Shown here in pieces: positions 25,338 through 37,500 of a stretch of 64,000 nt of DNA (within the stretch, counting starts at the first letter, position 1; each line of letters opens with the position of its first letter). The stretch covers positions 18,736,931-18,800,930 of the forward strand of contig CAIIXF020000003.1 of the NCBI GenBank assembly GCA_903813345.2, in the 5' to 3' direction. The position numbers were made by a program, and so were the translations under genes. The notes below the pieces were generated by a model. The model did no database searches, was not told the origin of the DNA, and saw nothing but the letters and a program-made list of their open reading frames with translations. Source of the stretch: Owenia fusiformis (lineage: Eukaryota; Annelida; Polychaeta; Sabellida; Oweniidae).

Positions 25338-26374
25338 CAGGGTGTTCCAAAAGTAACAGGACTGGTGCTGGCATTTTGTCAATTCTGCACTGAGTGTCTT
25401 CAAATTTTCACAGAATGTAAATTGAAGTATTGCAACTAAGATTCTAAAGTTTCAGAAAAAATGATTAAATGCGGAAAGAGTTATGGTTACTATAGTAACA
25501 TGACATCACAATACCCGGGGCAACTTTTTCATGAAAATGTGATATTTAACATTTTTGTATTACTGAAGAAAGTATCTAATTCAGCTATTACAATACAACA
25601 TTTCTTGTTTGTTTTATTAGCTGCACTGTGTAATGGTGTTGCTATACAACTCAGATTCAAGTATGATTTCATGATAATAATATTTATTCAATTTCCTTGA
25701 ATATCGCTATGTATAACAGTCTACACAATTCACGGTTGAATTTTTGAAAAGACCCAATTTGAAGCCAGTCATCTCACTTGACAATGCACCTGCCCACAAG
25801 TCAGCATTAAAGACCACTGCAGCTATAAAAGAGCTAGGTGTTGAGGTCTAAGACCATGCACCATATTCTTCTGATCATGCAATATCTCATTTTTACTTAT
25901 ATTGAGAACGGAATGCTAATCAGTGCTGTAAGACTAATGAGAATGACCTTCTCAAAGTCATCCAATTGACCTTGCGATGTCCTCAAATGGGTTCACTCAT
26001 GTGTTTGAGTCATGGATACAGAGTGCTACTCTTGTACTGACCAAAGAGGAGCCTATTTTTCAAAGAATAGGATAAATAGGAATATCAAATGATGTAAAGC
26101 AAATGTAATTCCCACCAGTTGTTGCATTTCAACTTTGATATGGGATGTACAAAATGTTTAAAGTCTGTGTAGCTTTTTGCGTGGAGTGTTGCCCCGGGTA
26201 TTGTGATGTCATGTTACCATAGCAACCATAACTGTACCCAAGTTTTATAATTTTTGTCTAAACTTTGCAGTTTCTATCACAATACATGAAAGTACATCAT
26301 GTAAAATTTTGAAGACAATTGGTGCATATTCAACAAAGTACCAGCACCAGTCCTGTTACTTTTGGAACACCCTG
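25338..26374 (+). mobile_element. Defective mariner-like transposon, 1037 bp
   Basis: The ends are a perfect 34-bp inverted repeat beginning CAGGGTGTTCCAAAAG, flanked by TA. Inner arms remain complementary to about 190 bp in ('catgacatcacaatacccgg' and its complement). A decayed plus-strand transposase remnant at about 25740-25900 reads LDNAPAHKSALK, then a stop, then DHAPYSSDH. This matches the conserved 'DNAPAH...PYSPDL' block of mariner transposases, which holds a catalytic Asp. Internal stops make it inactive. A 16-bp direct repeat 'tatagtagagtgatgt' lies on both sides just outside. Confidence 0.9.
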
Positions 26375-26921
26375 TATATAGTAGAGTGATGTTAAAATCT
26401 TATCTCACATTTGAATGATATGATGTGATGATACATGTACATATCTTATAGTTTTTTAAATCTGAATATAGTTACTGTAGTTAGTTTTGCATTTTACTAC
26501 TGACTATCTATGTAAACAAGCTTCACATATTTCGTATAATGATTGGGATATACTTAAATGACACAAAATAAGTCAATGTTTTTAATAAAGTAAAATTTTC
26601 ATTTTATGTTGAGATATGGGTAACAGTAGCATATATATCTAGGATGATGTTATCCATTTTAAATCACACTAAAACTACAATTTTTTGTCCATTTAAGCTG
26701 TATGTTAAGTGTTTTCAAAAAGAATATACAAACGTTTCTGAAATGCAAACGTGTCTTGTATCATTTGTGCACTTAGTTCTGATTGATTGCCTTTATTGCA
26801 TGGTTGAAAGGTTCATACTCCAAGAAATGTCCATCTTCTTTACAAATGAAAAGTATATAACATTTTGGAATCACTGAAATTCTTAACATGAATATATCAT
26901 AGTACTTGAAAGCATGTAATA

Positions 26922-27662
26922 CAGTGAAATCTGTAAAGTGGATCAATCCTCCAAGCTGAACACTTCTATTAGTTGAACACTTCAGAGTCCAAAGACCAAC
27001 TGGCTTAATGTTAAATAAACCTCCTAAAGGGGCAAGAAGGTCTGTAGAGAACAAAATTCAATTTTTTTTACTTTTTCTGAGCTATCAGGGCAACGTTTGG
27101 CTTAACATCTTCTTTGACATACCTATTTTCTTAAAATGTAGAGAAAAACTATCTATTTCAGCATTAAGAAGTGTAAATTCAATTAAAAGCTTCTATAAAG
27201 TTAGTCCCACTCATAGATTTTTAAGATCCATCACGTCCATGATCGTTAAATGGCCCCTCTGCACTAATTGTTGCACCTTTAAGCGGAACACCTCCCAAGT
27301 GGAACACTTTTTAGAGGTACCAAAGGTGTTTCACTTAGACAGGTTTTACTTGTATAATTTTGCCAACAAAAAGAAGAGAACAATTGGTTTCAGAATCTTT
27401 TTCGTAAAATTGAATCTTTTATCTACTTTTGCTGCTTATTAAATCGCATTATAATGTTTCTGCAATCTGGCAATGGATTCATTCACAGGCAGACTTTAGG
27501 ATGAATTTTAGCACATAGAGTAAATCCTGTCTGATGGAACATTTCAGTACAAAAAAACTCCACCAAAATATTTTTCCATTGACTTCAATGGGTGTAAGGA
27601 ACATTTGTCTACAAGGAAGTTTTTGTCAGTACAGAAAGGGTTCATGTAAACAGGTTTTACTG
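26922..27662. mobile_element. pogo/Tigger-like MITE, copy 2 (741 bp)
   Basis: TA-CAGTGAAATCTGTAAAG at the left pairs with ACAGGTTTTACTG-TA at the right. The interior has the family's 'gaacacttc' and 'aggttttact' phrases. A 144-codon plus-strand frame at 27008-27442 has no transposase motif that I can identify and is probably chance. Confidence 0.7.
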
Positions 27663-27718
27663 TATTGCACTAGTTCAACCTTTATACAAAGCTGACCCAA
27701 ATATGAGACAGGCAAGAT

Positions 27719-27858
27719 ACAGTAACTGCCATAGGTTCTGGGCCGATATAAAGATGGCAGCACCAACAGAATCCAGTATTATATTTTATAAATAAACACA
27801 GATCGATTACCATGCCATCTTTATTTAAAAAATATTCCTATCGGCCTATGGTAACTGC
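27719..27858. mobile_element. Short palindromic MITE, 140 bp
   Basis: 'cagtaactgccatagg' + 'gggccgatataaagatggca' is mirrored by 'tgccatctttat' and 'atcggcctatggtaactg'. The centre is ~45 bp. It is non-coding. Confidence 0.7.
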
Positions 27859-28557
27859 TTCAACAAAGTCAGCTCAAAGGATATATTTAGCTGTTTTATC
27901 AACTGAAAAATGAAGTCCAGTTTTGGGATACACCATTGTCTAATGAAGATCATACAAAGCCCCGTATGTCGTGTCGTTTCGTTTGGTACACAACTTAAGT
28001 CCCGGGTATTAAATAAGCCCTTGGTTTCTCTTGTGGTTACAGTTTCTCATATAGGAAGATCTAATGTGGTGTACACGGTGCTACCCTGGCCATCAAGTTG
28101 GGTGAGCCAGTTTCAGATGAACGTAGACCAGACAAAGCACCCTTTTCAGCCCTGGAATATATAGAGAAGCCACTCTGAGTTTTAATGTGAACTATCTAAC
28201 ATCGGATCTGCACGGCCGGTTTAAGTGCTCATTTGCCCACGGACTTTAAAAAGGTCAGTGATTTGCCAAACTGAATATTTGTTTTTCATATTGGCATCTT
28301 ACCATAAAATTTAGTACACATGGGAACATATTTACTTTAATCAATTTTTGTTGCATGTGGTAGCAAGTTGTTTTCTGTATTTTTTCCTTCAAAACCCCCT
28401 CACGATCCTGTTTTACTGAGCTCAAATCCCGGGGCTCAAATTATGTTCATCCTTTGTATACAGTATTTCCTAATGTCAAATGAACAAATTCATCTATTGC
28501 AACAAAACCATCAAAAGTTAAATTAAACCCAAGTTTTATCCATTTCGCAATACTTAC

Positions 28558-31500
28558 AATTGATAAAACTTCTTGATGATAAATTTGCCGCTAGTTGAGG
28601 GAAATTCTCCCCAAATCGTTGCCAATATTCCTCCCTGAAATTGTTTGTAAAGTTAACGTTTGTCCTGCTATCCCTCCGATCCATAAGTTTGGCAGCCATA
28701 CTTTCCTCATTTGACGACATGCTAAAGCCTACTTATGTTTGGGAGGAGTTGATGCTGCCAAAATTTTGGAGATGAATGTAAAATATACAGGGTGTTTCAT
28801 ATGTTTCAGGAATGATGCTGTATTTTATTGGTTTTCTTTTCAATCTAGCTGATCTTTTGACAAAATGTGTTCAAATATGTTATGAATAAGTTGGAAAAGT
28901 TTCATATCATGAAACTCAGTAGACTGAACAATATGGTTGCTATAGTAACCTAGTGGTAGGGTAGGTGGAGCAGGTGTAACAACGCACATAACATGACATT
29001 TTTGTGAAAATAGTAGTTTTTGTATAAAGTGTTCTAAGTATTAATCTGTCATAGTCGCATCAAACCTGTTGGAAATTAAAAAGAATAAAGGTGGATTCCT
29101 GGGAATTAAAAATGTTATCACACCCTTTATAAGCCATCGTCATCCTTTCAGCATCTATCCCTTCCGCATAAGTTAGCGCTCTCACTATTCTCGGATGTCC
29201 ACATTTTGGATAATCGGTCTCAGTTTCCCTTCCAGATTTGAACCGCTTGTACCACTCATACACTCTAGAGGTTACCATCATTGAGTCCCCATGTGCATTC
29301 GTCAGGAGTTGAATTGTGTCTGCTGCAGAAAACTGTTATTCACACATGTCATGTCTTGTCACAGATTGTTGTGTGTTGCCCAAGTAGAAGGTTTTCCTTT
29401 GCTAATGACTTTTTCACTTTTCAAGATGGCCACTCGTCCAAAATGACCTGTGTTTATTCTCCTTTGTGACTCATGACATGACAGTTGTTAAAATTGTGAT
29501 GTAATCAAGGATGATGACATTTTTTTACTTTCTTGGAATCCACCTTCATTTTTCTTTAATTACTGACAAGTTTGATCCAACTCTGACAACCTAATACTTA
29601 GTCACACTTGGTACAAAAAAACTATTTTTACAAATATTTCATATATTTTGCGCGTTGTTACACCTGCTCCAGCTACCCTACCCCTAGGTTACTATAGCAA
29701 CCATATAATTAAGACTACTGAACTTCACGATATGAAACTTTCCCAACTTATTTAAAACATGTTTAGACACATTGTGTCAAAAATTCAGTTAGATTGAAAA
29801 GACAACCAATAAAACACAGCATCATTCCTGAAACATATGGAACACCCTGTATTTCATCGGAAAAGTGGTCATTTAACTGTTTAACTCCAGGAGTGGATAT
29901 ATGATATTTCGACCAAGGGAATCTTATTCAGACCAATGAAGGTGTGCAAGTTTACATGTCAAATTGATATTTCACATAACAAATAATATTATATGTAGCA
30001 TCTATCACACCTGCCACTTATCACACATAAGCAAGCAGTACCTGTACCCACTATTTATGTATTCACCACATATGAAAACCACTTTATGGTACTTAACAAA
30101 TGTAAGCATTAAATATATATGCCACTTATGGTAAAAATAATTATTCAGTACTTAACCACTTCTGGTAATCACCATATATGGTACTTATTCTACTCCATAT
30201 GAAAACCATTTATGGTACTCACCACATATGCTGCAGCTTGAGATGTACCTACAAAACATATAACAAACATAAAGAATTCAACCATGCATTGTTTGAAGTT
30301 TCATATTCCATTATGGGTATTTATTTGCCCAAGCATCCTTTCAGGAGCTAAACTTTATCAAACTGATTGATCGTGCATATTAAGTTCGGCATTTGGCGTT
30401 TGTAACAATTGTTGCACAGTTTGCAATCACAGCCAGGTGGCATGACATTTTGTGATGTTAATACCTAGATATTATGTCACCACCAAATGTATCCAACTTT
30501 TGTGGAGATGTATGCGTATGACGGTCGACGTTTGTCGTTCAAATGTAACAAATGACAGGTAGTGACATTTTGCATGTTAATGCCTTATTCTTTTATGATA
30601 GTTGTGCTTTTTTGAACATATACAAGATCATCTTGATACATACCATGATAGACGGCCTCACCGCCACCAATATCTGGCCCAATGCTTGACCAGCCCTATG
30701 TAGTGAATTTAACAAATTATTCGGTTATTTTGAAATGCAATAGACTAAATGCATGGTCGTAAGATTTTGATTTAGTCATTGATGCAAATGATTTGATGAA
30801 TTCCGTTTTGAGAATATGGAGAGTATTTAATTTGGCTCAAATATGTAATTTGGAAAACTTACAGACGCAGATAATATGTGTTTCAATATTTTAACATGGT
30901 TCCAAATGAGAATTTGAGTTACTTACTGGTGCAAATATATTTATACACGGGCCATAATTCGATGTTTCACATATGGTGTCGTTCTGTGTGGTGCAACCTA
31001 CAGTTATACTAAAATTGGAGATGAATAAAAGTGAAATATCATGCGCGTATACAAGGTGAACCTATTCATCTTATTTTGAAATAATGACATTTTATTCAAT
31101 ATTTGTTCTAATATGTGAACCAAATATTTGCCTCAGACGTCCTCGCCGAAAACTACCTGATTGTGAAAACTAGGAACTAATAGACTCACGCCTTCACAGA
31201 TGATGCGGGGGAGAAGTCACATGCGTCCAAATTTGCTGACCCTCCGGACACAACCATGATGCCTCCCTGAAACACCGCGTTTTATTTCTATTTAAACATA
31301 ATATTTACAGTGTTTTAAATTCATATAAGATATTGGAGAGCAAGTTATGACAGAACTTACATCTTGGTTAATTGATTAATATTTTGGCGGGTCACGCCAA
31401 AAAATATTTTGTCACGTTCAGTAGTTCTTGTAAACGGATAAATATAGTCGATTCGACCAAGCTTGCTATTTTATCGAACAGGAAAATACAGTATAGTAAA

Positions 31501-34500
31501 ATCTGTGTATATTTAACATTTTTTTTGCCGTGAAAAAAAAGTGAAGTGTTTGTAGGTGTTCACTACAGAAAGGGCAATTTATAGTCAGTAGAGTATGTGC
31601 TGATGAAGGGTGTTCATAAGAGAGAGGTGTTCACTTGAGAAAAGTATTCATTAAGACAAGTTTTACTGTATTTGATGTCAAATGTCCATACCTTGTCAAC
31701 AAATGCGTCTACAGCTTCGTTTAGGATGGCACTCTTGGGAGTCCTCAAGGCCATTCTGAAAAATGTCACCATGTAGAATATGGTTATCTCAGATAAACGA
31801 TAAATGCTTTTTTACACATTATTTTTTTGTTCATAATCACAAAACTATTGAAGTTTTTTTTGTTCAGTTTGAGATTCTTATCCATTCTCATAATGTCCAT
31901 TTCTGTTCAAGCTACACAACACATTGTTTATTAAATATAGTATTTTGAAATAGCAAAATAAAGTACCAATAATTTTTTAAAATTAAAATATAACATTCAT
32001 TTTCCTAACCAATGTACTAATAATTACTTACACCCCAATCTTACGTTTCATATTCAAACTGCTTACATATTCTATTCCTGCTAAAACATTGCTGAAATTT
32101 AAAGCAGGATATATAGAATTCAAGAAACACTGGGAAACCATTGCTTTATTATAAGAAAGTGAAATCGTGCATTACTTTTTTATTTTTTTATTATTAAAAT
32201 AGTTTATTATAGTGTCACTGGTTTACATTTGGTACAAATAAATACATATTCTAAAAACCACCAGCCGATGTCGGCTTATGAGACACTGGACTTTAAAGGT
32301 CAATAATAACAGTGTATATATATGACATTCAACAATAAAACTACAATTCATCTACGTTAATACATAGATTGATAAATATTAATAATTCCATCTATAAGTG
32401 TTGATAAATGATTTACATCTTGTGAGATAATGACTAGATTCTTGACTACAAAATGGTGTGGAGGTTAGGCCCTCACTGCAATAAATACAATACATAGGAA
32501 TAATATGGCAAATTATTATACTGCAGTCAACCGTTCCAGGTCAAATTGCCTTTTCATGAACATTTTGTATAACAGAGCAGCCCACTGTCTCTGGATTGAT
32601 CTTGAATGCATTAGGCTTATAAATAAAAGTAACTCATTGTCAGTGTTTGTTCTTATATGTGGTGTTAAAATATCAGTTACAGTTCTATAAAAATGTGTTC
32701 TCAAGTTGGAATAATGTTTACATTGGACAGCAAAATGAATTTCATCTTCAACAAAATTACCATCACATAATTTACATGTACGATCATTTAGTGCTGTATT
32801 TGACCAACGACCTGTCTCAATGTGAAGTGGGAGGCTACCTGTTCTCAGTCTAGCAAGAATGGTTCTGTGATGCCTTGGAATGTATTCAGACACATATGGT
32901 TCATTAACTACTCCATATTTAAACAATCTGTATGTTCGAAGCTTATTGCCATTCTGTAAATTATTTGTATCATCCCAAATGTTTTTTAAGAAGGGGTCTT
33001 TTGCATTGAAACTGTCCTGTAAACGTTTTACAGTTACAGTTACTCATTGTGATTCCTCTAACATTTTTGTAAAAGAGTTGAAAAATAATTGTTATTAACT
33101 TACGCTAAAGAAAAGTAAAAGAGTAAAAGAGTTGAACAAGTATTGTTATTATTACAGAAAAGTAAAAAAATAAGATTTGAAAAAGAATTGTTATTATTAA
33201 CTTACGCTTATAAAGAAAGGTAAAAGAGTTGAAAAAGAATTGCCATTATTAACTTACGCTAGGCCATCTTTCTTCGTTTTTGTTAATACTTTCACAGAGA
33301 CAATATCGGCTTCTTTGGCGACACCATATTTGTAACCACCAAATAGTCCTGAAATATACGATACCATTTGTAACTGTTTCATAAAATACACTAAACACAC
33401 CCTTGAGACAACTGAGTATTCAACAGTTGAAAAGTAAGAAGTCTAAATCGAAATCTTAAAAATGCTAATCTTCTCCGAGACTATAATTGCGTTCCTCTGA
33501 ACACGTGACCGCCCATCTCCACTGAAAGTATTTGAGCGTACTTTCAAGATACATAAAGACCTATTTAAAAATCGCATTTTTAACAAGGGACCCAATGGAT
33601 TTAGATTTTATGCTTGAATTTATTCTGACCTCCCCGTAATTTGATTAAAATTGATATGCCGCCCTGACCCCCCCCCCAGATCCACAAGTGAGACGTCGAC
33701 ATGCTAGGTCATAGGTCACAAACCTGCGATGTGCGTCCCATGTCCATGTTTATCCCAAGCACTCTTCCCTAGCACGACAGCATTAACACTGAGCTGAAAT
33801 AGTATTTATAATTGTACTTATATATTAATTACACTAATGTAAATATTTTATTTTTGTGGTTGTAGCAGTAAAAAAGGCAGTATTTCGAATTTTAAGACGG
33901 CGGTCGTATAAGTACAAAATAGTTAGATCTTTATAACATTATTCAAAAAGGTGAACATTTAATGAACACTAAAACTTTACCTTTTTGCTAAATCTGTCAC
34001 AAAAGTCTTGGTTTTTAGGATCAACTCCTCTACAATGAATAATAATTGCAATAATAAGATCTCAGCTCAGTTTCTATAAGTGCCCCCATTTAGTGCACAT
34101 AATGACGGACGTAAAGTTTTTACGCACTATTCAAATTGTATTTCAGAAGTTTTTCTTTGCTTCTCACATATCTCAAATTTCTTTTGTTTTCTTTCTTACC
34201 AAATGTATCCAATACAAGGTAATAACTTTTGTAATAATAGAAAATAATGATTGTATTGAATTAAAAAGACTGGAAAATATGCTCACGTGTCAAATATAAA
34301 ACCGGTCACCTTCCGTCCAAAATCTAAAATATGAACAATAATGAAGGATATGAGACTAAAGTATATATTTGTTGATACAAGGTCGATCAAAAAGTTTTTT
34401 ACCGTTGGCTCTAGATTTTTAAATAAGAGGAGTTGGATGCTCAAATTTTAATACGAGACACTGGCAGACAGTTTGCTTGAACCTGTATGCAAGGAATATG

Positions 34501-37500
34501 ATTATGCCATTCATTATGTCATCACATTGAGACATTATTTAGATAATTGATTTTGGAAGCGTTTTTGGAAACCAGAGGTACGTAAATGGGGTAATTTCAA
34601 CTTCGACAAAGTCTTACTCTAAGCTATAGCAATGGCTCATCATTTCCTTTTGAGGCTCTATTGTTTGCATATAAGACTTACAGTTTACATGGAGCTTTCG
34701 ATCGAGTTTTGTGCTGCCATTTTGATCTAACCTGTCGAGACCCTATAATCACAAGATGTATTATAACTTTAATTCAATTTCAGTATCGCTTGAAGATTCA
34801 CAGGTATATCAAATAATTCCTCCTTCACCGATTCTAAATCATAAACTACTCCACACTGCATAATGACTATAGGATGATTGCCATAGGAAAAATCATACTA
34901 GTAATCAAATCTTGGCTAGTACGAGAATGGATTGCGAGCGTCTTGGTTAAAATGTATACTTAATTTAAGACCATGGGCGATGGGTGCGATCGTCTAATAA
35001 GTCCATGATTGAAGAAAACCTTGGCGGTTGGGGTCCGGTTGGGGTCCGGGATGGGGTGGTAATTTTTAATTCTCTATAACTAAATTATATGTTTTACCGA
35101 CAATTAGCCAGCTGATATTATCAAAACAAATAACTGTTTAAGAAGATGACTTAAGTGTATGGTTCACCAATAACTATCCAGCTAACATTACTAAAACAGA
35201 CAAAAAATACCCATGAATGTGCTTTATTGGGAAAGCAATGTGTATTGTTGAATTTGCCAGTTTTCGTTTTGCATTTCTTGCCATCCACATCTAAGATTCC
35301 ATTCTCTTCAATCCTTTTAACACATCCTGCGTCAACATTCCTCAACTGTCCCACATCACTAAATTGATAATTAAAATATATCATAGTTATAAAGTTTTCA
35401 ACCATCTTTATCTCTAATTACAGTATACACTACATTATCGCTGTCAATTCTTTCGACACTTATTCATACAGCGTGCAATGATCAGCACCTTTTAATTCTT
35501 CTTTTGTTTTAATTCTTCAATATAGTGTTTTTTATCATATTTAAAACGGGGTCTACTTCCAATTCTTCTCTGTCAAAATGTACGTGTATTTACTCTATAA
35601 AAAAAGTCGTCAACACTATCGTCCCTATATCAGTCAAATATTTCATACTTACAGTTATTAAGGCGTTTTAATATCTATTTATGTCATTATTTGAGTGGTT
35701 ATCAACAGACAAACCTTTCGCGAAAACAATGTGCAATGAAATATCTGAATTTCCCAATGCTTTTCGTTTTGCCAAAACTGCATGGTTTGATGGTATCTTC
35801 ATCTTGAACAGCTTTTTGGAAGAACCTGTTGATCTTTTCCAAGTATGTCTTCTCTGAAATAAATGCAAATGAATGGAAGTATAAGTGTAGATTAGATTTT
35901 CATAGCAAAGGTCAAAGCAAAGGTCTTAAAGTCGATTGCCTTTCGAAAAACAAATATTTAAGTGATGGATCTAAATGTGAATCATTAGGAAAGGTTGTAT
36001 TTCATTAACTTTGGGTGGTAAATCACCCCAATGCGATTTAATATATAATCACAGGATGAATTTTTATTTACTTAACCTGCGATGAAAATACTTATACTAT
36101 TGATGGAAACGTAATTTGACTTTAATTCCAATACCTCCACATTTTTTTCCGTAATTACAATAGGTCGAAAATTGATGATAAATTTGATGAATTTTTGAAA
36201 ATCGACATTCCCATGTTAACCAATGGGAAATGGTAGGTTTGCCGCAAGTCATATGACAGAATATCCATCTATCCGAGTCCTTGCAAAAAATACGAGTTAG
36301 GCAGGCAATTGAATTTGCTAACTTTATTTAACTAAAAATTGATATGTTTTTTCAGGTTCAACAAAGTTATAGGGCTTTAAAGTCAAAATTGTTTTTCAAA
36401 AAACCTCTCCCATTGAAATAACACAGGAGGCGAAAAATTATTTTCAAAAATGACTTTGAAGCGCTGTAACTTTAATATTCATCAAATAAACTAAACACTT
36501 AGTGTTCAAAAAAGTTAGACAATTCAATTTTCTATATAAAAATATTTTTTGCTGAATCTTTTACTGAAAAGATATCTTGATTTCTGATTTGCCCCGAACC
36601 CTCCATTTCCCATTGGATTACATGGGAATGACGATTTTTAAAAATTCATCAAATTTATCATCAATTTTCGACCTATTGTAATTGAGGAAAAAAATTGAAA
36701 AAATTGAATGTATTGGAAATAAAGTCAAGTTACGTTTCCATCAATATTATAAGTTATTTCATCGCCGGTTAAGTAAATAAAAATTCAAACGTAAAGAGGC
36801 TTTAACACGTAGTTCAATGGGGGAAAAAGGTTGCCAAACTTATGGAGGGGAGTGTAAATCCTCAGAGATATAGATCACTTAATTAGTATTATATTTATTG
36901 ATTCTACATTTTAACATTTTTTGCTTTATCCTCTTCAACAATAAAACTGCAAGTTTCTATATTAATTGAAGTCTTGATTAAATAAAGTTCTGGTTCGGTG
37001 CACTTGAATACCAATTTAAGCACGAAGCATGGACAAAATTTCTAAACAAAAGTACATTACATTTTTATCAATACTATGAATCATATTTGACAATTGAAAC
37101 ATAGCATATTCTTCGTTATAATCATATATTCAGAAATCAAATCAAATCAGAATTTGCTGTTGTTTTATCGAGGCACATTGTTTTTCTTCAGATAAGGAAT
37201 TTCTAAATTAATCAAATTATAGTGTGAGGCGAATGATGTCACTACGATATACTCTATGACTACAAAGTGTCTTTTAGAAAACAGTTTTTACGTAATAGAA
37301 TAGTTTCTACACTCCCCTCCATAAGTTTGGCAACCTTTTTTCCCCATTGAACTACGTGTTAAAGCCTCTTTACGTTTGAATTTTTATTTACTTACCCCGC
37401 GATGAAATAAGTTATAATATTAATGGAAACGTAACTTGACTTTGTTTCCAATACCTCCAAATTTTCTCAATTTTTTTCCTCAATTACAATAGGTCGAAAA

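Noticed and set aside
27008-27442. 144-codon plus-strand frame inside the pogo-like MITE
   Set aside because: No DDE or helix-turn-helix transposase motif, and other copies of the family lack it.
34768-34890. Coding-looking 41-codon minus-strand patch (PIVIMQCGVVYDLESVKEE)
   Set aside because: It is bounded by stops, does not fit the subtilase phases and has no recognised homologue; it could be a decayed gene piece or chance.
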